From the NCBI RefSeq assembly GCF_014639875.1, contig NZ_BMGD01000005.1, forward strand, positions 186,001 to 250,000: a stretch of 64,000 nt of DNA, in the 5' to 3' direction. This document shows, in pieces, positions 20,392 through 28,677 of this stretch. Made by a program: the position numbers and the translations under genes. The stretch's first letter is position 1. Every line of letters starts with the position of its first letter. The notes beneath the pieces were generated by a model that made no database searches, was not told the DNA's origin, and saw only the letters and a program-made list of their open reading frames with translations. The DNA is from Blastomonas aquatica. Its GTDB lineage: Bacteria > Pseudomonadota > Alphaproteobacteria > Sphingomonadales > Sphingomonadaceae.

Positions 20392-21359
20392 GCCAGCCTC
20401 CGCCGCATGCGCAGCAGCAGGATGAGGAAGAACGGCCCGCCGAGCATCGACATCGCGATTCCCAGACGCAGTTCGCTCACCGTCGGCAGCGCGCGAACCA
20501 GGCTGTCGGCGACCAGCAGCAGCAGCGCGCCGGCGAGCGCCGAGGGCAGCAACACCGCCGAGGGGCGGTTGCCGACGAACGGTCGCACCAGATGCGGCAC
20601 GATCAGCCCGACAAAGCCGATGATCCCTGCGGTCGCCACCGACGCGCCAACGCACAGCGCAACCCCGATGACGATCAGCAACTGCAGCCGCATCGGATCG
20701 ACCCCCATCGAGCGCGCGGTGGACTCGCCCAGCGTCAGCGCGTCGAGTGTGCGTCCGGTGAACGCGAGCAAGACGCAGCCCAACGCCAGCAGCGGCAGCG
20801 CGAGCGTGACGTCATCCCAGCTGCGATCAGTCAGCGCGCCCATCAGCCAGGTAACGATCTGCGACGTCGCAAACGGGGTAGGCGCCAGGCTGATCGCGAG
20901 GGCGGTCATCGATCCCGCGACGCTCGACAGGATCACGCCTGCGAGCGTGAACACGATGATGCTGCCCGAGCGCCCGACCAGCAGCGCCAGGATCGCCATG
21001 GTGATCCCTGCGCCGGTGAGCGCGAAGGCGGGGAGCAGCAAAGGCGCGGCGGCATAGCCGAAATAGAGCGAAATCACCGCACCAAGTGCCGCGCCCGAGG
21101 ACACGCCGAACAGCCCGGGGTCGGCCAGCGGATTGCGCAAGTAACCCTGCATCGCCGCGCCCGACAAGCCGAGCGCTGCCCCCACCATCGCCGCGAGCAG
21201 GGTGCGCGGCAGTCGCAGCTCGGCGATTATCGGCCACCGTGGGTCGCCCGCCACCCAGGCATCGAGCGGGATCCACACCTTGCCTGCGATCAGCGAAAGC
21301 ATCATCGCGGCGGCTATACCAGCGAGCAGAACGAGGTTGATCCGCAGTGACCGGCTCAC
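20388..21359 (-). CDS. btuC: Cobalamin ABC transporter permease, FecCD family
   Basis: A 323-residue permease with about ten hydrophobic helices. The FecCD hallmarks are visible: LPRTLLAAMVGAALGLSGAA near residue 50, NPLADPGLFGVSSGA, and GFVGLIVPHLVR near residue 230 that contacts the ATPase. Overlaps with btuF upstream and btuD downstream are four bases each, a single transport cassette. Confidence 0.92.
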   Translation of the reverse strand: MSRSLRINLVLLAGIAAAMMLSLIAGKVWIPLDAWVAGDPRWPIIAELRLPRTLLAAMVGAALGLSGAAMQGYLRNPLADPGLFGVSSGAALGAVISLYFGYAAAPLLLPAFALTGAGITMAILALLVGRSGSIIVFTLAGVILSSVAGSMTALAISLAPTPFATSQIVTWLMGALTDRSWDDVTLALPLLALGCVLLAFTGRTLDALTLGESTARSMGVDPMRLQLLIVIGVALCVGASVATAGIIGFVGLIVPHLVRPFVGNRPSAVLLPSALAGALLLLVADSLVRALPTVSELRLGIAMSMLGGPFFLILLLRMRRRLA

Positions 21360-22204
21360 AGGCTGCGCCTAATCTGGGCAAGGTGTCCGACCGCCTCGAT
21401 GATCGTCGGGCCACCGCAGTGCAGCAGCTTTTCGGGATAGCGGTGTACCGCAATCCGCTGTTTCAGCCCGGCGAGCACCGGATGGCCCAGCATCCTGTCT
21501 GAGCGGTCGTGCGCGCCGACCGACAGCAGCACGCGCGGTGGGCGCGCCACCAGATGTTCGAGCGGCAGCACGTCCCATTGCTTGAGGCCATAATCGGCGC
21601 TCAGGTTGCGATAGCCGGTGACACGCAGAAGTTCGCTGGCCAGCGTGCCATCGCCGGGCACCAGCCCACCGCCCTGCCAGATGAGCGCTCCGGGGGGCGC
21701 GGCGCTGCTCGCCGATGCCGCGCGCACCGCATTATCGATCCGCGCGACCAATGTCTCGCCGCGTGCGGGTTGGCGGATCGCCGCAGCAATCGTGCGGACC
21801 TGCGCGTTGCTCTCGTCGATGCTCTCAGGCACGCCGATCTGGATCAGCGGAATGTTCATCCGGTGCAGCGCGGAGATGGTCGAGGGCGCGACATGGCTCC
21901 CGGCGATCACGATATCGGGAGCCAATGCGACCACCTCTTCTGCCGTCCCCGATGTTGCCACAAACCGCAGCGCCTGATCGAGCGGGATCGAGGTTGCGCG
22001 CGGGTCCTGCGAGTAATGGCTGATCGCGGCGATCTGTTTGGGCTCGGCGATCTGCATCAGCACCGCGTCGACGCACGGGTTGATCGAGACCACGCGTGGC
22101 AGCGCCGTCGCCTCTGGCGTGCGACGCTGGCCAGCGCGGTCAGCCGCCTGCGACGAGCATCCCGCGACCGTCAGGCCAAGAACAAGGGCAGCTAAGCGGA
22201 TCAA
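21356..22204 (-). CDS. btuF: Periplasmic cobalamin-binding lipoprotein
   Basis: A 282-residue class III binding protein. The leader LAALVLGLTVAGC is a lipobox with Cys16, so it is predicted to be lipid-anchored rather than free. The two lobes start with RVVSINPCVDAVLMQ and continue with ALAPDIVIAGS; a central helix separates them, as in BtuF. It hands B12 from BtuB to BtuCD. The lipobox is unusual against E. coli BtuF, which is soluble. Confidence 0.9.
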   Translation of the reverse strand: MIRLAALVLGLTVAGCSSQAADRAGQRRTPEATALPRVVSINPCVDAVLMQIAEPKQIAAISHYSQDPRATSIPLDQALRFVATSGTAEEVVALAPDIVIAGSHVAPSTISALHRMNIPLIQIGVPESIDESNAQVRTIAAAIRQPARGETLVARIDNAVRAASASSAAPPGALIWQGGGLVPGDGTLASELLRVTGYRNLSADYGLKQWDVLPLEHLVARPPRVLLSVGAHDRSDRMLGHPVLAGLKQRIAVHRYPEKLLHCGGPTIIEAVGHLAQIRRSL

Positions 22205-22812
22205 TACTCGACGCCCTTCTGCGCCTTGAACCCGGCCTTGAACGGGTGCTTCACCTCCTCGAATTCGGTCACCAGATCGGCAAGCTCGATCAGCTCGGGC
22301 TTGGCGTTGCGGCCGGTGATGCAGATGTGCTTGGTCAGCGGGCGATCCTTCAGGAACGCGACGATCTCGTCGATCGGCAATGTGTCCTGCCGCAGCACGA
22401 TGTTGAGCTCATCGAGGATGATGAAGTCATAGGCGGGATCGAGGATCAGCTCCTTCGATCGCTCCCAGGCGGCGCGGGCGGCATCGATATCGCGCGCGCG
22501 GTCCTGCGTGTCCCAGGTGAAGCCCTCGCCCATCACCTCGAAGGTGAGCAGGTCGGGGTTGGCCTGGAAGAAGTTCTTCTCGCCGGTCTCCCAGCTGCCT
22601 TTGACATATTGCACGATGCCGACCTTCATCCCCCAGCCCAGCGAGCGGATCGCCATGCCGAAGGCCGAGGACGACTTGCCCTTGCCGTTGCCGGTGTGGA
22701 CGATCAGCAACCCGCGCTCGAGCGTGCGCTTGGCCTGCATCCGTTCGCGCGCGGCCTGCACCTTCTTCATCCGGGCGTTGTGCCGGGCGAAGTCTTCGTC
22801 GGTCTCGGTCAT
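22201..22812 (-). CDS. cobO: Corrinoid adenosyltransferase CobO
   Basis: ATP:cob(I)alamin/cob(I)yrinic acid a,c-diamide adenosyltransferase of the CobA/CobO type. P-loop HTGNGKGKSSSAFG lies near residue 40, followed by GIVQYVKGSWETGE and the DFIILDELN strand. The ATG at 22812 gives 203 residues; an ATG four codons upstream overlaps the decarboxylase gene and is less likely. It forms the upper ligand of coenzyme B12 for imported corrinoid. Confidence 0.95.
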   Translation of the reverse strand: MTETDEDFARHNARMKKVQAARERMQAKRTLERGLLIVHTGNGKGKSSSAFGMAIRSLGWGMKVGIVQYVKGSWETGEKNFFQANPDLLTFEVMGEGFTWDTQDRARDIDAARAAWERSKELILDPAYDFIILDELNIVLRQDTLPIDEIVAFLKDRPLTKHICITGRNAKPELIELADLVTEFEEVKHPFKAGFKAQKGVEY

Positions 22813-23849
22813 CGGGTCCTCCATAGGGTGAGCGCGTTGCCCAGCTTCGTCCAGTCGTCCTCATCGCGCGGCAGGCCGATCCGCAGCCAGCCGGGCGCAT
22901 AGGCAAAGGGCCGGGTCAGCACGCCCGCCTGCGCCAGATGCACGAACAGGCCATCACGCCGATCGACGCTGACCAACACGAAAAACGCGGTGCGCGCGGC
23001 AATCGTGATACCATGGTTCGCCAGCAAGTCCGCCAGCCGCCGCGATGCCTCGGTCAGCCGCGCGCGCTGCGTCCGATGCCAGCCATGGTCGCAATAGGCG
23101 GCAAGCCCTGTGGCGAGCGCAGGACCCGAGATCGGCCAGTCGCCGATCAGCGCACGCAAACGGTCGCCAATCGCAGGTGGCGCGATAACAAAGCCCAGCC
23201 TGAGGCCCGCGAGGCCGAAGAACTTGCCGAATGATCGCAGCACGATCAGCCCCGGCCAGTCGCAGCCTGCGAGCCCATCATCCGTGTTGGCATCGGCAAA
23301 CGCCTCGTCAACGATCAGGTGTCCCCCGCGTGCCGCCAGCAGCGATGCAGCGACCTCAAGCTGGGTGCGATCGGCCACCAGGCCGTCGGGGTTGTTGGGC
23401 CGGGCCAGGATCAGCGTATCGTGGGTCTGCGCCATCGCGACCAGAGCATCGGCGCTGCAGGGGGTGATGGTATTGCCCCCCCACATCGCGACATGGCCCG
23501 AATAGCCCGGGCTGACCACGGCCGATCGTTTGCTGGCAGTATCGCCCGCTAGCATCGCGCCCAGCAGGCGCAGCGCCAGGTCGCTCCCCGGCACTGCCAC
23601 CACGTGCGACGGCTCGGCGCTGAAATGAGCCGCTGCAGCAGCCTCGAGCGCGGCCAGTTCGGCCGGATCGGGAAGCCGTTCAGTGCTGCCTTGACTGTCG
23701 GCGACGGGATAAGGCCAAGGCGCAATCCCGGTCGAAAGGTCGGTCCAGTGGGTGACCTGCGGGAAGGCAGCGCGCGCGATATCGATGCGCCCGCCGTGCA
23801 GGGCAAAATCATCGATCAGATCGCCGGGTGCGCGCGCTGCTTTAGCCAT
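22809..23849 (-). CDS. Threonine-phosphate decarboxylase (CobC/CobD type)
   Basis: PLP class I/II aminotransferase-fold protein of 346 residues. It has LSTGIAPWPYP near the N-terminus, the AVPGSDLALRLL loop, ARPNNPDG, and the PLP lysine in RSFGKFFGLAGLRLG. Such proteins in B12 operons decarboxylate threonine phosphate to aminopropanol phosphate for CbiB. The name differs between schemes (CobC in Pseudomonas, CobD in Salmonella), so no symbol is given. It is the first gene after btuB and abuts its stop codon. Confidence 0.92.
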   Translation of the reverse strand: MAKAARAPGDLIDDFALHGGRIDIARAAFPQVTHWTDLSTGIAPWPYPVADSQGSTERLPDPAELAALEAAAAAHFSAEPSHVVAVPGSDLALRLLGAMLAGDTASKRSAVVSPGYSGHVAMWGGNTITPCSADALVAMAQTHDTLILARPNNPDGLVADRTQLEVAASLLAARGGHLIVDEAFADANTDDGLAGCDWPGLIVLRSFGKFFGLAGLRLGFVIAPPAIGDRLRALIGDWPISGPALATGLAAYCDHGWHRTQRARLTEASRRLADLLANHGITIAARTAFFVLVSVDRRDGLFVHLAQAGVLTRPFAYAPGWLRIGLPRDEDDWTKLGNALTLWRTR

Positions 23850-25789
23850 CAGTAGCGCAACCGTACGCCGGCATAGCCCGCCCGGCCCGGCGAGCCATAG
23901 CGGAACACCGTCTCGTATTGCTCATCGAACAGGTTCTCGACACGGCCGTAGATATCGATCCGGTCGGTCAGCGGGAACGATGCGCGCAGGTCGGCGAGGA
24001 CATAGCCTTCGACCTTGCGGCTGTTGTTGGCGTTGTCGAAATTGGCGCCGACATGGGTCACCGTCACCCCGGTCTCGAGCCCGAAGCCCCAGCGATAGTC
24101 GACCAGCGCGGTGACGCTGTGCTGCGGGCGGCGGACCAGCTGCCGGCCGAAATTGACGTTGCCGGGCGAGCGGTTGGTGGCATCGGTATAGGTATAGTTG
24201 GCCTGCAGCCGCAGCGCATCGACCGGCTGCATCGTCAGTCCGAACTCGACCCCTTCGGCGCGCGCCAGCGAGACGTTGTCATAAGTACCCGAAGGCCGAT
24301 TGGTGCAGATACCCGTCAGCGGCGCGACACACGAGACGAAGATGATCAGGTCGCTCGAATTGCGCCGGAAATAGGTGGCGCTGGCGAGCAGCCTGCCGTT
24401 CACCAGCTTCTGCGTGATCCCCGCATCCCAGCCCTTGGACCGTTCGGGCTGGAGCTGCTGGTTGCCGAAATCGCTTTGCAGCTGGAACAGCGAGGGCGCC
24501 TTGAATCCCTCGGCATAGCTGGCGCGAAACGCGGTATTGCCTTCGCCCGGCGCAAATACCCCGTTGGCACCGAAAGTGGTCGCACCGCCGAAACGGTTGT
24601 GATCATCGTGCCGCACGCCGCCGGTCAGTGTGAGGCCGCGGGCAGGGGTCGCGACGAGCTGGCCATAGACGCTGTCGATCCGTGCCCGCCCCAGCGAGGG
24701 TGCCGCGCCGAAGCTGCTGCTCGAAAACCGCGATGTCTCGCGTTCTAGCCCTCCGGTCAGCTGCCAGCCCTCGGCCATATCGAAGATTCCCTGATACTCG
24801 ATCCGCTCGTTGCGGCCATGGCCGACAAAGGTTTCGGTCGCAGGGCCGTCGAGCGCGATGTTGCGGCGGCGAGTATCAGTATAGGCATAGCCCAGCCGGT
24901 TGCGCAAACGTCCGTCGAACAGCGCCGCGTTGATCCCGGTATAGCCGACGATCTCGCGGGTTCGCGATTCCTCGTTCACATCTGCGAAGGCAAAGCTGGG
25001 CGCAGGAAAGCCATCGATATTGACCCGCCCGCGCGAATACCATCCGCGCGCATCGATCGAGATCGCATCGCTCAGCGCCAGGTTGAAATTGGCGTTGGCG
25101 CCCAGGTTGTCATAGCCGTCTTTCTCGGTCCCGCCGCGCGCCTCGCTGAACGCCGAAATGCCGTCGGTGCGGAAATAACCCGCGCCCGCGCTCCCCGACA
25201 AGGGACCTGCCTTGCCCGAGATGTTGCCGACCAACTGGCCGGTGTCACGATAGCCATATTCGCTGCGCAGGTTGACCGCGAGCTGCTCGGTCGGCTGGCG
25301 GGTGATCATGTTGATCACCCCGCCGATCGCCTGACTGCCCCAGAGCACCGAGGAGGGGCCGCGCAGCACCTCGATCCGATCGATGTTGCCGGTGAGCAGA
25401 TGGCCGAAGTTGAAGCCGCCGCCCGGTGTCGATGGATCATTGAGCTTGATCCCGTCGATCAGCGCGGCGGTCTGGTCGCTTTCGGCACCCCGGATGAACA
25501 CCGAGGTGGTCGAGCCGACACCGCCGTTGCGGATGATGGTGACCCCGGGCAAAGTCCGCAGGATATCGGCCACCGACTGGGTCTGACGCTGCTCGATATC
25601 TTCGGAATCGACGACGGTGATTGACTGGCCGACGCGCTCGACCGGCTGCGCGGTGCGGTTGGCGGTGACGACGACGATCGGTTCGCGCGGGTCAGCTGCA
25701 GCGAGAGTATCTTGCGCGAACGCAGGTATGCAGACGCTGACACAGAGTGCGAGTGTGGAGGCTGTAACGTTCAGAAATTGTTTAGGCAT
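23849..25789 (-). CDS. btuB: TonB-dependent vitamin B12 receptor
   Basis: A 646-residue outer-membrane receptor. Signal peptide to about residue 25, a TonB-box-like EPIVVVTANR, a plug with IRGAESDQTAALIDGIKLNDPS and VLRGPSSVLWGSQAIGG, and a barrel ending FRYGSPGRAGYAGVRLRY. The size and plug motifs match BtuB rather than larger sugar receptors. The riboswitch upstream fixes its substrate as a corrinoid. The chosen ATG is 25789; an ATG eight codons upstream falls in a hairpin and would lose the Shine-Dalgarno. Confidence 0.94.
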   Translation of the reverse strand: MPKQFLNVTASTLALCVSVCIPAFAQDTLAAADPREPIVVVTANRTAQPVERVGQSITVVDSEDIEQRQTQSVADILRTLPGVTIIRNGGVGSTTSVFIRGAESDQTAALIDGIKLNDPSTPGGGFNFGHLLTGNIDRIEVLRGPSSVLWGSQAIGGVINMITRQPTEQLAVNLRSEYGYRDTGQLVGNISGKAGPLSGSAGAGYFRTDGISAFSEARGGTEKDGYDNLGANANFNLALSDAISIDARGWYSRGRVNIDGFPAPSFAFADVNEESRTREIVGYTGINAALFDGRLRNRLGYAYTDTRRRNIALDGPATETFVGHGRNERIEYQGIFDMAEGWQLTGGLERETSRFSSSSFGAAPSLGRARIDSVYGQLVATPARGLTLTGGVRHDDHNRFGGATTFGANGVFAPGEGNTAFRASYAEGFKAPSLFQLQSDFGNQQLQPERSKGWDAGITQKLVNGRLLASATYFRRNSSDLIIFVSCVAPLTGICTNRPSGTYDNVSLARAEGVEFGLTMQPVDALRLQANYTYTDATNRSPGNVNFGRQLVRRPQHSVTALVDYRWGFGLETGVTVTHVGANFDNANNSRKVEGYVLADLRASFPLTDRIDIYGRVENLFDEQYETVFRYGSPGRAGYAGVRLRY

Positions 25790-25795
25790 GTGTAT

Positions 25796-25817
25796 CCCCT
25801 TGTCAAACAACATGGGG
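25796..25817 (-). promoter_or_regulatory. Hairpin that can hide the btuB ribosome-binding site
   Basis: On the minus strand CCCC and TTGT pair with ACAA and GGGG across a short loop. The GGGG arm is part of AAGGGG, the only Shine-Dalgarno match before the btuB ATG. It lies between the riboswitch and the start codon and could be the translation-control element (expression platform). Direct reading; the function is inferred. Confidence 0.5.
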
Positions 25818-25942
25818 TTGCACGCACCAATGGCACGACGATGCTATCGCCGGCATATCACCCGCGCGCGCCACCCCGATCGATGTCGTCACACGAGGAA
25901 AACCTCGATCGCGCTGAACCTCCCGTCCGCGCAAAGGACCGA

Positions 25943-26128
25943 CTGCAACAGGCAGGTCTCCTGGCTCCCGGGTCAGCACGCTCGCCCTGCCTTCCCGGAT
26001 GCGAAGCACCCAGTGGCACGATGGGGCGACCGCTCTCCGGTCACAGTTGCGGGGACAGCCGCGGATTACAGGGTAGATACCTGCTTCCGCGTTCCCTATT
26101 AATCCCATCTCTGGGAACCTGTCGCGCC
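25943..26128 (-). promoter_or_regulatory. Cobalamin riboswitch
   Basis: Read on the minus strand, the conserved blocks occur in order: the GGGAA block, AATCCGCGGCTGTCCCCGC followed by AACTGTGA, the B12 box GCCACTG (26011-26017), GGGAAGGC, and GAGCCAGGAGACCTGCC at the 3' edge. These are the core of the AdoCbl-class riboswitch. It stands about 155 bases before btuB and would turn down the whole uptake and salvage operon when B12 is plentiful. Confidence 0.95.
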
Positions 26129-26134
26129 CCCGCA

Positions 26135-26160
26135 TTATGGCGTGCAAAAAGGCATTGCAA
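26135..26160 (-). promoter_or_regulatory. Candidate promoter of the B12 operon
   Basis: Minus strand: CTTGCA as -35 and CATAAT as -10 with a 16-base spacer, placing the transcription start near 26128, at the 5' edge of the riboswitch. The -35 ends only a few bases from the cobU start codon on the other strand, so the two divergent promoters must overlap. Read by eye. Confidence 0.4.
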
Positions 26161-26165
26161 GAAAA

Positions 26166-26699
26166 ATGGCGGACGGGGTTCTGACATTCATCACGGGCGG
26201 AGCGCGGTCGGGCAAGAGCCGGCGCGCGCAGATGCTGGCCGAAAGCGAGCCCGGTGACCTGGTATATCTGGCGACGGCGCAGGCGTTCGACGACGAGATG
26301 ACCGACCGCATCGCGCGGCACCGATCGGACCGGGGGGAACGTTGGCGCACCGTCGAATGCCCGGTCGATCTGCCGCAGGCGATCACGCGCGAAATGCGCC
26401 CGGGCCGGGTGCTGCTGGTTGATTGCCTGACCTTGTGGACCAGCAACCTGCTGCTGGGTGATCTCGATTTTGCAGCGGCGTCGCGGCAGCTGATCGACAC
26501 GCTGGCCAGCGCCCGTTCGCCGGTCATCCTTGTCAGCAACGAGGTTGGAATGGGGATCGTCCCCGAAAACGCGCTCGCGCGCCGGTTCCGCGATATGGCG
26601 GGGCGGTTGAACCAGGACGTGGCGGCGATCGCCGACCATGCCGAACTGGTGGTTGCGGGGCTGAGCATTGCGCTCAAGCCCGCGCGACCGGTTTCCTAA
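26166..26699 (+). CDS. cobU: Adenosylcobinamide kinase / guanylyltransferase
   Basis: Bifunctional enzyme (CobU/CobP) that phosphorylates adenosylcobinamide and transfers GMP to it. The 177-residue protein has the P-loop FITGGARSGKS, the RIARHRSDRGERW segment with the guanylylated His, LLVDCLTLW and VSNEVGMGIVP, all typical. It is divergent from the operon and therefore outside riboswitch control. The stop overlaps the end of apbE by four bases, tail to tail. An in-frame start at 26142 is possible but has no better ribosome site. Confidence 0.95.
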   Translation: MADGVLTFITGGARSGKSRRAQMLAESEPGDLVYLATAQAFDDEMTDRIARHRSDRGERWRTVECPVDLPQAITREMRPGRVLLVDCLTLWTSNLLLGDLDFAAASRQLIDTLASARSPVILVSNEVGMGIVPENALARRFRDMAGRLNQDVAAIADHAELVVAGLSIALKPARPVS

Positions 26700-27688
26700 G
26701 GCTCAAGCAGCGCCTCAAGCGCAGGGCTGATCCATTCGCTTCCATCGCGCCGAACTATCCGCGTGATCAGCGCATTCGCCTCGGCAATCAGTGTCGCATG
26801 TGGTGTATCCAGCACGCTGAGCGCGGTCGCCCAGGCATCGGCCTGGATGCACTGCGGCGCGAGCACGGTGACGGCGGTGGTCTGGTGCAGCGCTGGCTTG
26901 CCTGTCAACGGATCGAGCGTATGGCTGCCGCGCACATAGTCGCCCGAGGTCGCCACCGCGAGCTGATGCAGCGCAACCCGCAGTGGCGGCAGAATGGTGC
27001 ATGGTGGGTTTTCGATATCGACCCACCACGGATCGCCATCGGGCCGTAGCCCGCGTCCGGTGCACTCGCCGCCGATCTCGACCAGAGCGTGACAGATGCC
27101 ATGCGCGGCGAGCAGATCGGCGATTGCGTCCACCGCAAAGCCCTTGGCGATCCCCGACAGGTCAAGCCAGACCCCGCCCGGCTGATGCAGGGTTTTGGCA
27201 ACAGGATCGAAGGCAAGCTGCTGCCAGCCGCCGAGGCGAACGCTTTGGGCGATTTCATCAGGATCAGGGTCGCATTTGGTCGGTCGCGGACCAAGCCCCC
27301 AGATGTCGGTCAGCCGACCCAAGGCAGGATCGAACGCGCCGCCCGAAGCCTCCGCGATGGCCATTGCTTCTGCCATAACCTCAGCAAAGTCATCCGAGAG
27401 CGCCCAATCGCTTCCGGCCTCGGCGCGGTTGAACCGGCACAGCTGCGAGTCCGGCTCCCAATGGCTCATGTCGGCGACGATGCCATCCAGCCGGAATTGC
27501 ACCATCGCCTGCACGTCCGCGCTGGAAAGCCCCAGCGCAGCTGGCAGCGCCGCGCGCACCTGCCAGGTCGTTCCCATCGTCGCACCTGCGATGCGGACCA
27601 CGCGCGCCCGGGAATCGAAGCTGCGGAACACCGCAGCGTCGATCGCGCCGGGTACCGCGATCCGCATCGCCGGGGCGTCGGATATCAC
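26696..27688 (-). CDS. apbE: FAD:protein FMN transferase
   Basis: Attaches FMN covalently to Thr/Ser of extracytoplasmic flavoproteins. ApbE hallmarks seen: GATMGTTW near the N-terminus, SGGAFDPALGRLTDIWGLGP, DLSGIAKGFAVD, GGECTGRG, TSGDYVRG and the C-terminal ADAWATALSVLD with metal-binding Asp. The GTG at 27688 overlaps the stop of the upstream gene (GTGA) and gives 330 residues; an ATG at 27667 is the alternative. No clear signal peptide, though the family is usually exported or lipid-anchored. Its most likely target is the DUF2271 protein two genes upstream. Confidence 0.93.
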   Translation of the reverse strand: MISDAPAMRIAVPGAIDAAVFRSFDSRARVVRIAGATMGTTWQVRAALPAALGLSSADVQAMVQFRLDGIVADMSHWEPDSQLCRFNRAEAGSDWALSDDFAEVMAEAMAIAEASGGAFDPALGRLTDIWGLGPRPTKCDPDPDEIAQSVRLGGWQQLAFDPVAKTLHQPGGVWLDLSGIAKGFAVDAIADLLAAHGICHALVEIGGECTGRGLRPDGDPWWVDIENPPCTILPPLRVALHQLAVATSGDYVRGSHTLDPLTGKPALHQTTAVTVLAPQCIQADAWATALSVLDTPHATLIAEANALITRIVRRDGSEWISPALEALLEP

Positions 27689-28653
27689 GGAGCCATGACC
27701 TCGAGTGTCGCGGTATAGCTCATGCGGCGCTTGGCGGCCTTGGGGTGGCTGGGGCTGGAATCGCTCAGGCTCGCATTCAGCCAGTACATGCCAGCGATCG
27801 GCCATTGGACGGTGAGCAGGCCTTGATCGTCGGTCGTCAGCTTTTGCATGCCATCGGTTTCGCGATAGCGGCGCCCGCCGGGGATGATCTCGACCTCGAG
27901 ACCTGCGGCAGGCTTGCCATCGATCAGGAAACGAAACTGGCCAGGCTCGTTCGAGACCAGATCGGTGGGCAGGGTGACCGGCACGAACTCCAGCCCCTGG
28001 CCGGTCGGCTTGAACAGCGTATCGCTGGGCTCGCCCGCGCTGACGAAGAACTCGTTGCGGCCCATCATCTGGGTCAGATCAAGGTCGGTTGCGTTTGCAG
28101 GGATGTCATCGACGCTGGCAACCATGCGGCTGGGGTCGATGCGCGGCCTGCCGCCGGAACCACCACCAGCGCCACCGGGCCCACCCGCACCGGGCCCACC
28201 CGCACCGGGCCCACCCGCACCGGGTGCACCCGCATTGGCACCACCTGCATTGGGGCCACCGGCGCCGGGTCCGCGCCTGCGACCGACCATCCATTGCTCG
28301 CCATCAACCTTGAAGCTGCCCGTCACGCCTGTGTTCTCGATGCCGATACGCCAGGTTCCGGGCTTGTCGATCCTGACATCGAAGGTCGAGCGGTACCGGC
28401 TCCTTGCGATGTTGTCCGCTGCGCCCATCGATCCATCGGGGGCATAGACCTTGATCCCATCGACGCTCATTGCTGCGTGGTTGGCTTCAAAGGGCGCCGT
28501 TGAGGCTCCGGCATCGACGGTAATGCTCTGCTCGGTATCAGACAGCACCGTGGTCGATGGCAGCAGCCAGGCGTTATGCGCATAAGCAGGCAGGGCAAAG
28601 CCCATAACGGCGGCGGTCAACACCGCGGTAGACATCAGGGATTTGCGGATCAT
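27685..28653 (-). CDS. DUF4198 periplasmic protein with Gly-Ala-Pro repeat linker
   Basis: A 322-residue secreted protein: leader ending near PAYAHNAWLLP, whose HNAWLLPS start of the mature chain is characteristic of the DUF4198 (NikM-like) family, then two beta-sandwich-like halves. Between them, about residues 130-165, is a low-complexity linker of GAGGP units encoded by a 15-bp tandem repeat. The C-terminal half (GLLTVQWPIAGMYWLNASL) resembles a carboxypeptidase-regulatory or Ig-like fold. DUF4198 proteins are linked to metal uptake; the neighbours here suggest iron. The precise function is unknown. Confidence 0.82.
   Translation of the reverse strand: MIRKSLMSTAVLTAAVMGFALPAYAHNAWLLPSTTVLSDTEQSITVDAGASTAPFEANHAAMSVDGIKVYAPDGSMGAADNIARSRYRSTFDVRIDKPGTWRIGIENTGVTGSFKVDGEQWMVGRRRGPGAGGPNAGGANAGAPGAGGPGAGGPGAGGPGGAGGGSGGRPRIDPSRMVASVDDIPANATDLDLTQMMGRNEFFVSAGEPSDTLFKPTGQGLEFVPVTLPTDLVSNEPGQFRFLIDGKPAAGLEVEIIPGGRRYRETDGMQKLTTDDQGLLTVQWPIAGMYWLNASLSDSSPSHPKAAKRRMSYTATLEVMAP
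28173..28262 (-). repeat. 15-bp tandem repeat inside the DUF4198 gene
   Basis: Six consecutive 15-base units; the plus-strand unit is CACCGGGCCCACCCG, the first three identical and the last three diverged. The repeat is in phase with the reading frame and encodes GAGGP/GANAGG-type units, so copy-number change would lengthen or shorten a flexible linker without breaking the frame. Confidence 0.9.
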
Positions 28654-28677
28654 GGCGTGGTCCTTTTTGCGCGAAAT

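Noticed and set aside
28173-28262. CRISPR-like array of short repeats
   Set aside because: The units are contiguous without spacers and lie in frame in a coding gene. No other CRISPR-like array or cas gene was seen in the window.
28089-28313. Short frames with His-Pro-His repeats opposite the DUF4198 linker
   Set aside because: They only reflect the 15-bp tandem repeat read in other frames.
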